A stretch of 33,454 bases of DNA from NCBI GenBank assembly GCA_964545715.1, contig CAZJHX010000119.1, positions 1 to 33,454 of the forward strand, in the 5' to 3' direction. Under the pieces are notes generated by a model. The model was not told the origin of the DNA and ran no database searches. It worked only from the letters and a program-made list of their open reading frames with translations. Shown here one piece after another: positions 16,318 through 23,211 of the stretch. Every line of letters begins with the position of its first letter. Positions within the stretch are counted from its first letter, which is position 1. Position numbers and translations under genes: made by a program. Source of the stretch: CAZJHX01 sp964545715 (GTDB taxonomy: Bacteria; Myxococcota_A; UBA9042; GCA-2863065).

Positions 16318-18030
16318 ATGAGGTCTGCAGCCCCCATCGTTTTTTGTCTGGCCGCGCTGCTCGTCGCGGCATGTGGTCAGGAGTCCGAGGAGGTCGTCGT
16401 CCAGGCGCCCTTGGACGATGACAGCGTTTCAGTCAGCGATCCGCGGGGCAAGGCCGACAGCGGCACCGGGGCACCGGCGTACGCACCGCTGGGTGACGCC
16501 GCCGATCTGAGCATGTCGTTTGAGGCGCTTTTTGCACCCGACGATCCTGTCAACTCGACAGAGGTGGCGTTGATCGACCACGTCATTTTGTCGCGGCAGG
16601 CCGACGCGGGGACGTTCGAGGACGGCGCCAACCCCTATCGGATCCGGTACGCGGTCTACAACCTGCGCAACCAGGTCATCGTGGACCGGCTGATGACGGC
16701 GGTGGAGGCCGGCGTGGACGTGCAGATCCTCATCGAGGCGGACCAGCTGAAGCCCGAGAAGACGTGGAACACAACCGATGAGACGCTGGTGGCTGCGGGC
16801 TTTGACTTTGCGCCCGACCACAAGCGATTGAGCGCCGACCAGCGTGCGACGGTGGACCTGGTCGGGATCACCGGCAGCGGCCTGATGCACATGAAGGCCC
16901 GCATCTACGAGACGCCGGACGACCTGGCTCTGCTCAGCGGCAGCCTCAACCCGGGCGACCACGCGGTGCATAACGAAGAGACGCTGCACCTGATCCGCCA
17001 GCCGCACCTGATCGAGCGGTACGCCGCGGCGTATGACGACGTGCTGGCGGGGCGCAAGCTCTCCAACGACTGGGATGACAGCCAGGCCGTAAACGTGATG
17101 TTTACGCCGACGGCGTCCGGGCAGCGCGCGTCGACGCGGATGCTGCAGTGGGTCCTCGAAGAGCAGGAGCAGATCCTGCTGATGGTGTTCTCGTTGCGCG
17201 ACATCACGGCGCCGGGCGTGGACGGGTCGCTGGTGGAGATTCTGGCCCAGAAAGCGGCTGCGGGCGTGCCGGTCTACGTGATCACGGACCGCAAGCAGAG
17301 CGACGGCGTGGACGCTGACGGCAACAAGATGACCTGGGACGACAAGACCGAGGACAAGCTGCGGGCTGCGGGGATCAACGTGTGGGAGGCCACCAACCGC
17401 GCCACGCCGTACACGGCCATGCACCACAAAGTGGCGGTGCTGGGGCGCACGCGCCTGCGGGTGATCACCGACGCGGCCAACTGGACGAAGGCGGCGCTGG
17501 GCAGTCGGACGAAGCGGGCGCGTAACCACGAGAGCATCCTGTTCATCGACAGCGCGGCGCTGGATGACGGCCGGACGGGGCGCCGCTACCTGAACCAGTG
17601 GCTGCGGGTGCTGCGCAAGTACGCCGAGCAGAGCGTGGACCAGGACGGCGAGCGCACATACGCAGACGTCGCCGCGGAGCTGCGTGGTGCGGCGGACTGG
17701 CCTGCTCAGCCGGTGGCGTTTGTCGCACACGAGACCCACACGGCTTGGGGCGAACGGGCCGGTGTGTCGGGTAATCTGCCCCAGCTGGGTGATTGGGGCC
17801 GGCAGTCGCCCGTGCTGCTGCAGACCGACAGCGACACGTATCCAACGTGGTGGCAGGCGTCCGAGGTGGCGCAGATCCCGACCGGAGTGCGCTTCAAGTG
17901 GAAGCTGGTTATCGCCGACGATCACGGCAACATCACGCGCTGGGAGAGCGGCCAGGACCGCAGCCATCGGGCGTATCCGCAGGCGCTGCATCCGGATGCG
18001 GCGCTGACGCTGCAGGGGACGTGGCGCTGA
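16318..18030 (+). CDS. lipoprotein fusing a two-HKD phospholipase D-like domain with a C-terminal CBM20 module
   Basis: A 570-residue lipoprotein: signal with lipobox LLVAAC (Cys19), acidic linker containing GKAD (44-47), then two phospholipase D-type half-sites. The first has His191-x-Lys193 (LMHMKARIY), Asn211 in SGSLNPGDH and Glu220. The second has His369-x-Lys371 (MHHKVAVL), Asn388 in TDAANWT and Glu405 in NHES. Such paired sites hydrolyse phosphodiesters through a phospho-His intermediate. Residues about 465-555 look like a CBM20 starch-binding domain: VAFVAHETHTAWGERAGVSG, LPQLGDWG, FKWKLVIADDHG and RWESGQDR, the aromatic and Trp-Glu-x-Gly pattern of that family. The combination is unusual. 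TGATG overlaps the next gene. The substrate is unknown. Confidence 0.82.
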   Translation: MRSAAPIVFCLAALLVAACGQESEEVVVQAPLDDDSVSVSDPRGKADSGTGAPAYAPLGDAADLSMSFEALFAPDDPVNSTEVALIDHVILSRQADAGTFEDGANPYRIRYAVYNLRNQVIVDRLMTAVEAGVDVQILIEADQLKPEKTWNTTDETLVAAGFDFAPDHKRLSADQRATVDLVGITGSGLMHMKARIYETPDDLALLSGSLNPGDHAVHNEETLHLIRQPHLIERYAAAYDDVLAGRKLSNDWDDSQAVNVMFTPTASGQRASTRMLQWVLEEQEQILLMVFSLRDITAPGVDGSLVEILAQKAAAGVPVYVITDRKQSDGVDADGNKMTWDDKTEDKLRAAGINVWEATNRATPYTAMHHKVAVLGRTRLRVITDAANWTKAALGSRTKRARNHESILFIDSAALDDGRTGRRYLNQWLRVLRKYAEQSVDQDGERTYADVAAELRGAADWPAQPVAFVAHETHTAWGERAGVSGNLPQLGDWGRQSPVLLQTDSDTYPTWWQASEVAQIPTGVRFKWKLVIADDHGNITRWESGQDRSHRAYPQALHPDAALTLQGTWR

Positions 18031-19184
18031 TGTTGGAGCAGCTGGTTCGCGTCGCGCGTAAGAACGGGGCCTCGGATCTACATCTGGAGCCGGGGCAGCC
18101 GGTGACTATGCGCGTGCGTGGCGCTCTTCAGCGCAGCGAGCAGCGGGTGTCGGGCGAGGCGGTGCTGAGCGCGGCGCGCAAGTTGGTGCCGCCGGAGCTG
18201 TGGGGGGCGTTTGTAGAGCGACGGTCGTTTGACCTGTCGCGCGTGATCAGCGGCGTGCAGTGCCGGATCAACATCCTGCAGTCCGCGCGCGGCGTCGGGA
18301 TGGCCGTGCGGCTGCTGTCCGCGTTTCGGCCGACGATCAAGACACTGAACCTGCACCCCGACCTGGCGCAATTGGTCAAGCCCAAGCATGGGCTGATCCT
18401 GGTGAGCGGGGCCACCGGGTCGGGCAAGTCGTCGACAATGGCGGCGCTGATCGAAGAGCTCAACGAGCGCGAGGCGCGGCACATCATCACAGTAGAGGAC
18501 CCGATCGAGTACGTGTTGCGGGCGCGAAAGTCGCTGATCCGGCAACGCGAGGTGGGCCGCGACACGCCGTCGTTTGAGCAGGCGCTGCTGGACGCGCTGC
18601 GCGAGGATCCGGACGTGATCATGGTCGGCGAGATGCGCCGGCGGAACACGATGCAGCTGACATTGGACGCGGCCGAGACAGGCCACCTGGTGCTTGCCAC
18701 GGTGCACTCCTCGTCGACCGGTGACGCGCTGCAGCGACTGGTCTCGGCCTTTCCAGCAGAGAGCCAGGACGGCGTGCGGGCGCAGCTGGCGGACTGCCTG
18801 GTGGCGATCGTCTGCCAGCGGCTGCATTACCGGGGTGACATCGGCCTGCGGGTGCCGCAGTGTGAAATTCTGCGCACGACGACGGCCACGCGGGCGATGA
18901 TCCGCGAGGGTGCGTACCACAAGCTGTCGGGCGCCATCGCGACCGGACGCGACGAGGGGATGTGGTCGTGGGACCGTTACCAGCGCTGGTTGGATGCCCG
19001 GACGCGCTGGTTCAAGCCGGCGCCGGACCAGGGCCTGGCCGAGGATGAGGCGCGCCCGACCCCTGCGCTGCCGCGAGCCAAAGCGCGCGCGGCGGTGGAG
19101 ACCACGGCGGAGTCGAGCGACCGATATGTGGTGGACCCGGGCGATGACGTGAGCGCCTTGATCGCCGAGCTCGAGAAACGCTGA
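18030..19184 (+). CDS. PilT-like type IV pilus retraction ATPase homologue
   Basis: A 384-residue GspE/PilT-type ATPase. N-terminal domain starts LVRVARKNGASDLHLEPG. The core has Walker A GATGSGKSST (127-136), the Asp box IITVEDPIEY (152-161), Walker B with Glu201 (DPDVIMVGEMR) and the His box AETGHLVLATVH (215-226). PilT signature residues are present, but the Asp-box and Walker-B parts read RARKSLIRQREVG and GEMRRRNTM instead of the usual forms (GEMRD-L-E). A 70-residue Pro/Ala tail follows the ATPase. Start ATG 18030 overlaps the lipoprotein stop by 1 bp. No pilus gene is nearby, so it may be one of several PilT copies driving twitching or another secretion-linked motor. Confidence 0.88.
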   Translation: MLEQLVRVARKNGASDLHLEPGQPVTMRVRGALQRSEQRVSGEAVLSAARKLVPPELWGAFVERRSFDLSRVISGVQCRINILQSARGVGMAVRLLSAFRPTIKTLNLHPDLAQLVKPKHGLILVSGATGSGKSSTMAALIEELNEREARHIITVEDPIEYVLRARKSLIRQREVGRDTPSFEQALLDALREDPDVIMVGEMRRRNTMQLTLDAAETGHLVLATVHSSSTGDALQRLVSAFPAESQDGVRAQLADCLVAIVCQRLHYRGDIGLRVPQCEILRTTTATRAMIREGAYHKLSGAIATGRDEGMWSWDRYQRWLDARTRWFKPAPDQGLAEDEARPTPALPRAKARAAVETTAESSDRYVVDPGDDVSALIAELEKR

Positions 19185-19219
19185 AGACCTCGTGGCCCGG
19201 GCACGATAGTCCGGGTGCA

Positions 19220-20752
19220 ATGTATCGCATAGCAATCGTGATCAGCCTGCTGAGCATCGGCGCGGTGGTGTATCTGCGACCGGCAACGCACGCCGCCGCC
19301 TCCGTCAGCTTGTGCGAGCCGCCCGAGAAGTGGGACGTGGGCGCTCAATATAACTATGAGCTTCAGCTGTCGGCCTCGCTTCAGACCGACTCGCACTCGG
19401 CGCCGATGGGTTACACCCTGACCGGCCGGTGGGTCTGGACGGTGGTGGCCATCGTCGGTGAGAAGGCCGTCTTCGAGGCGGTGATGATGGACCCGGTCTT
19501 CACGGCGGACGCGGTGGCGGATCCGGCCGGCGCTCAGGCGGTGACAGACGGCCTGGGCAAGCCGATCCGATTCGCGATCGGGCCGACCGGCCACGTCGCC
19601 GGGGTGCAGGCGCCATACGATGGGTCGCCGGTCGTGCGCGCGATTCTGGTTACCGCCATCGCGGGCGTTCAGCTGGTGAGACCTGACGGCAGCGCCAAAG
19701 AGTGGATCGTGCCGGAGAAGGACGCGACAGGGCGTTACCTGGCGCGCTACGCGCAGCAGGGCGAGGGCCACGTGGTGCGGGAGAAGCTGGAGTACGTCGA
19801 TCAGACGACCCCGATCGTGGCGTCGAAGACCGAGTACGAGGTCGGCCCCGGTCCGGCGGTGCTGCGCTTGACGCAGCAGGAGCACGTCGAGACCTCGGGT
19901 GCGGCCACGACCGACCTGAACATGCAGCTGGTGACCTGCAAGACGGGCGTGGAGGTGGTGCTTTCGCCCGCGTTTGACCACATCGCCTGGACCCCGCTGG
20001 ACAAGGAGCCCGAGCCGGCCTCGCGGCAGGAGGACGGCGCACGCCAGCGAGCGCTGATCACGATCATCGAGGACGAGACGTTGCCGCACCCTGTACGCAT
20101 GCACGGGATGCGTATGCTGGGCCGCTCCGCGCCGACCGAGGCGACGATCCGGTATCTGCGAGCCAAGATGGACGACGAGCTTATGGGGACAGCCGCCGCA
20201 TACAGCCTGGGCGCGGCTATCGGCTCACTGCGATCGGAGGCGCCGCTGCGAGCCGACTCGCTGATGCGGGAGATGACCAATCGACTGGCGCTGGCCACCG
20301 ACATCATGGACACGCTCATGCTGCTTAGAGCGTTGAGAAACACCGCGGATCCCGAGCTGTTTCTCACGCTGCGGGTCTGGGTCGGCCATCCGGACGCGCG
20401 CGTTCGCTCCGAGGCGCTGCGGGCCATGAAAGAGATCGAAGGTGAGGACGTCGACGAGCTGTTCGCGGAGGTGCTCCGCTTCGAGGAGAGCCCGCTCGTG
20501 CGCCGAGCGACCATCTTCGCGTCGCTCAAGCGTCGCACGGTGCCCAGAATCGCCAAGGCGGTCACAGACGCCGCAAAGACGGATTCGGACGAGCGCATCC
20601 GTCTGGCGGCTGTACACGTGCTGGGGCGCTGGCTGCAGGAGGACCCGAGGCTGCGCGAAGTCCTGGTGGATATCGCGGCGACGGAGCGCAACGAGCGCGT
20701 GCGTTCAACCGCGCTCGCGTCCTTGAATCAGACGTCGAAAGTGATTCCCTGA
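19220..20752 (+). CDS. exported HEAT-repeat protein of unknown function
   Basis: A 510-residue protein. Residues 1-27 form a signal peptide or anchor (MYRIAIVISLLSIGAVVYLR then Ala-rich). Residues about 30-270 are beta-rich (VGAQYNYELQLSASLQ, GYTLTGRWVWTVVAI). Residues about 275-510 are helical with HEAT-like units, such as HPVRMHGMRMLG, DARVRSEALRAMKEIEG, SPLVRRATIFASLKR, DERIRLAAVHVLGRW and NERVRSTALASLNQ. A beta domain followed by an alpha-helical superhelix recalls the N-terminal part of large lipid transfer proteins such as vitellogenin; that comparison is tentative. Its 3' end overlaps the convergent aldehyde dehydrogenase gene by 25 bp. It follows the PilT-like gene by 35 bp. Confidence 0.72.
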   Translation: MYRIAIVISLLSIGAVVYLRPATHAAASVSLCEPPEKWDVGAQYNYELQLSASLQTDSHSAPMGYTLTGRWVWTVVAIVGEKAVFEAVMMDPVFTADAVADPAGAQAVTDGLGKPIRFAIGPTGHVAGVQAPYDGSPVVRAILVTAIAGVQLVRPDGSAKEWIVPEKDATGRYLARYAQQGEGHVVREKLEYVDQTTPIVASKTEYEVGPGPAVLRLTQQEHVETSGAATTDLNMQLVTCKTGVEVVLSPAFDHIAWTPLDKEPEPASRQEDGARQRALITIIEDETLPHPVRMHGMRMLGRSAPTEATIRYLRAKMDDELMGTAAAYSLGAAIGSLRSEAPLRADSLMREMTNRLALATDIMDTLMLLRALRNTADPELFLTLRVWVGHPDARVRSEALRAMKEIEGEDVDELFAEVLRFEESPLVRRATIFASLKRRTVPRIAKAVTDAAKTDSDERIRLAAVHVLGRWLQEDPRLREVLVDIAATERNERVRSTALASLNQTSKVIP

Positions 20753-22221
20753 GCGAGCGGTAGCGCAGACCCGTAATTGACCGTGTTGGTAACGCGGCGC
20801 ATGTAGGCGCGCCAGGCGTCGGAGCCCGACTCGCGACCGCCGCCGGTGTCCTTCTCTCCCCCAAAGGCGCCGCCGATCTCGGCGCCCGAGGTCCCGATGT
20901 TGACGTTGGCGATGCCGCAGTCGGAGCCGGCGGGGGACAAGAAGCGCTCGGCCTCACGCAAGCTCTCGGTGAAGATCGCGGACGACAGGCCTTGCGGGAC
21001 GCCGTTCTGGATGGCGATGGCCTGGTCCAGGGTCTCGTACCGCATGGCGTAGAGGATGGGCGCGAAGGTCTCCTCGCGGACGATCTCAGCGTCGGCTGAG
21101 ATGTCGACCAGCGCAGGGCGAACGTATGCGCCGCCGGGTACGGCGCTGTCTCCGACCGGATCGCCGCCCGCCAGGATTCGACCGCCTTGAGCTTTTGCGG
21201 TATCGAGCGCGGCGTACATGGCGCCGGCTGAGTCCAGGTCGATGAGCGGGCCGACCAGCACACCGTTTTCGCGCGGATCACCGATTGGCAGCGAGCCGTA
21301 GGCGGTGGCCAGGCGGTCGAGCAGCGCGTCCGCGATGGACTCGTGCACGATGAGGCGGCGCAGCGACGTGCAGCGCTGCCCGCAGGTGCCCACGGCGCTG
21401 AAGACGATGGCGCGCGCGGCCAGCTCCAGGTCCGCGGAGGGTGCCACGATCATGGCGTTGTTTCCGCCGAGCTCCAGCAGCGATCGGCCGAGACGACCAC
21501 CGACAGTGGCGGCCACTTTGCGGCCCATGGGCACGGAGCCGGTGGCGGAGATCAGGGGCAAGCGCGGGTCCGCTGCCAGCTGCGCACCGACGTCGGCTTT
21601 GGCGACCAGCAAGTGGCTGAGACCCTCGGGCGCCTCGGGCATTGTGGCGGCGGCGCGCTGAACGATGTCGTGGCACATGAGGGCGCACAGGGGCGCTTTC
21701 TCGGACGGCTTCCAGACCACGGTGTCGCCGCAGGCCAGCGCGATCATCGCGTTCCAGGCCCACACGGCGACGGGGAAGTTGAACGCGGTGATGACGCCGA
21801 TCGGGCCCAGCGGGTGCCACTGCTCCATCATGCGGTGCTCGGGGCGCTCGCTGGCGATAGTCAGGCCGTGCAGCTGGCGGGAGAGCCCCACGGCGTAGTC
21901 GCACAGGTCGATCCACTCCTGGACCTCGCCCAGCGCCTCTTGACGGATCTTGCCGACCTCGAGCGTTACGACGTCGGCCAGCGCCTCCTTTTCGGCGCGC
22001 ACGAGATCCCCGACGCGCCGCACCAGCTCGCCACGAATGGGGGCGGGCACGACGCGCCACTTTTCAAAGGCGGTCACGGCGCCGGCGACCGCGCGCTCGG
22101 TGTCAGAGCCGGTAGCCATGTTGAAGGTGGCGATCAGCGCGCCATCGATGGGTGAGTGGACGGGGAGCGCACTGCCGCTGCCCTGATACTCGGCGATCAG
22201 AAGTTGGGTCGAAGAGTTCAC
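20728..22221 (-). CDS. ALDH7-type aldehyde dehydrogenase (alpha-aminoadipic semialdehyde dehydrogenase-like)
   Basis: A 497-residue NAD-dependent aldehyde dehydrogenase close in pattern to antiquitin/ALDH7 (lysine catabolism, also called piperideine-6-carboxylate dehydrogenase). The C-terminal stretch (about residues 437-495), including TSGAEIGGAFGGEKDTGGGR and PLAQGITFDV, is the ALDH7 signature. The active site shows Glu250 in LLELGGNNAMI, the general base, and Cys284 in GTCGQRCTSLRRL, the nucleophile; HPLGPIGVITAFNFPVAVW is the family's central motif. Start ATG 22221. The TonB-like gene upstream on the same strand ends 13 bp before it, so co-transcription is possible. The catalysed step would be oxidation of aminoadipate semialdehyde to alpha-aminoadipate. 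Confidence 0.93.
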   Translation of the reverse strand: MNSSTQLLIAEYQGSGSALPVHSPIDGALIATFNMATGSDTERAVAGAVTAFEKWRVVPAPIRGELVRRVGDLVRAEKEALADVVTLEVGKIRQEALGEVQEWIDLCDYAVGLSRQLHGLTIASERPEHRMMEQWHPLGPIGVITAFNFPVAVWAWNAMIALACGDTVVWKPSEKAPLCALMCHDIVQRAAATMPEAPEGLSHLLVAKADVGAQLAADPRLPLISATGSVPMGRKVAATVGGRLGRSLLELGGNNAMIVAPSADLELAARAIVFSAVGTCGQRCTSLRRLIVHESIADALLDRLATAYGSLPIGDPRENGVLVGPLIDLDSAGAMYAALDTAKAQGGRILAGGDPVGDSAVPGGAYVRPALVDISADAEIVREETFAPILYAMRYETLDQAIAIQNGVPQGLSSAIFTESLREAERFLSPAGSDCGIANVNIGTSGAEIGGAFGGEKDTGGGRESGSDAWRAYMRRVTNTVNYGSALPLAQGITFDV

Positions 22222-22234
22222 GGGCCGGAGAGTG

Positions 22235-23092
22235 CTACGGGTAGAGCTTTAAGACAAACGATCCGGCGGCAGGCGGGCGTTTGGCGACCAACGAGATGGC
22301 CGCTTTGGTGGCAGCGATGTCCAGGGCCGTGTCGCCGCTGCTGCGTATGACGCGGGTGCGGGTGACAGCGCCGGTCGAGTCCACGGTGACGCGCAGGAGT
22401 ACCGCGCGAGTGGCTTTGCTGCGCTTGATGGCCTTGCGCCAGCGTGTGGATGCGCGAATTCGGCGGACGAGGCCGCTGCGGTATGCCGCCTTGCCCGAGC
22501 TCTTGTATGCGACACCGCCAGCGACGCCGCCGGCTGTGCTGACGCCCCGAAAGCCGCCTTTCATCACGGCGTCCAGCCCGCCGGTGCCGCGCCCTTCGAT
22601 AAAGACGTCCGAGACTACGGAGTCGGTGGTGCCCAGGACCGAGATGGCGCCGGCGCCGCGACCGCTCAGGGTGGCGATCATGACCTTGTTGCTGATCAGC
22701 CGCTTGATCCGGGCGCGACGCGGCCTGGCGGGGTCGTCGCGAGCGGGCTGGATCGGCTTGATCTTGTCCAGCGGCGCCGGCTCTTCGAGGAGAGGCTCGG
22801 GAACAAGCTCGGAGTCGCCGGCGCCGGCCGGCTCGACCCAGACAGCCTCCGGCAGAGCGGGCGTGTCGGGAAAGGCGTCCAGCTGGGCAAGCTCGACCGG
22901 CTCCAGCTCCTCTTCCTGCTCGCACTCCTCGATTTCGGGGATCACCTCAACGAAGATCTCGCGCTCTTCGATGGGCTGCGGCTTGCGCTTCTCGGGCGGC
23001 GGCAGCAGCGTGATCGCGGCCGCCATACAGGCCAGGTGCACGATTGCAGCCGTACCGACGCTCATCCAAAGTGCTCCCCGCTCGTCTCTCAT
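22235..23092 (-). CDS. TonB/AgmX-like membrane protein with C-terminal TonB domain
   Basis: A 285-residue protein. An N-terminal membrane helix (MSVGTAAIVHLACMAAAITL) is followed by a long Glu/Pro-rich periplasmic linker, then a conserved-looking middle segment (SVLGTTDSVVSDVFIEGRG, GGLDAVMKGGFRGVS) and a TonB C-terminal domain (VLLRVTVDSTGAVTRTRVI, SSGDTALDIAATKAAISL). The middle segment resembles the region before the C-terminal domain in myxobacterial AgmX/PglI-type proteins, known in gliding motility; that link is tentative. ATG 23092 is the start because GGAGGG lies 5 nt upstream; an ATG at 23122 would add ten residues. It probably couples inner-membrane energy or signals to the outer membrane. 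Divergent from the selenoprotein gene. Confidence 0.8.
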   Translation of the reverse strand: MRDERGALWMSVGTAAIVHLACMAAAITLLPPPEKRKPQPIEEREIFVEVIPEIEECEQEEELEPVELAQLDAFPDTPALPEAVWVEPAGAGDSELVPEPLLEEPAPLDKIKPIQPARDDPARPRRARIKRLISNKVMIATLSGRGAGAISVLGTTDSVVSDVFIEGRGTGGLDAVMKGGFRGVSTAGGVAGGVAYKSSGKAAYRSGLVRRIRASTRWRKAIKRSKATRAVLLRVTVDSTGAVTRTRVIRSSGDTALDIAATKAAISLVAKRPPAAGSFVLKLYP

Positions 23093-23130
23093 GATCACCC
23101 TCCGGCCCCTGCTAACGGGCAAGAACCGAC

Positions 23131-23163
23131 AACGATCGGAAAAAACTTCCAGAACGATCGTTC
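23131..23163. promoter_or_regulatory. palindromic operator-like pair upstream of the selenoprotein gene
   Basis: GAACGATCGTTC at 23152-23163 is a perfect 12-bp palindrome. A second imperfect copy, CAACGATCGG, lies at 23130-23139, 22 bp centre to centre, about two helical turns. The core AACGATCGTT recurs at 30391-30400 upstream of another envelope gene. The position, between the divergent TonB-like and selenoprotein starts, suits an operator. Confidence 0.5.
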
Positions 23164-23211
23164 TATCTTGTGCTAGCCTGCTCAGCGGCTAAGGGCTGTG
23201 GAGGCTGATTT

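Noticed and set aside
16429..17991. 520-codon minus-strand frame opposite the PLD-CBM20 gene
   Set aside because: No recognisable motif, and the opposite strand has intact catalytic motifs.
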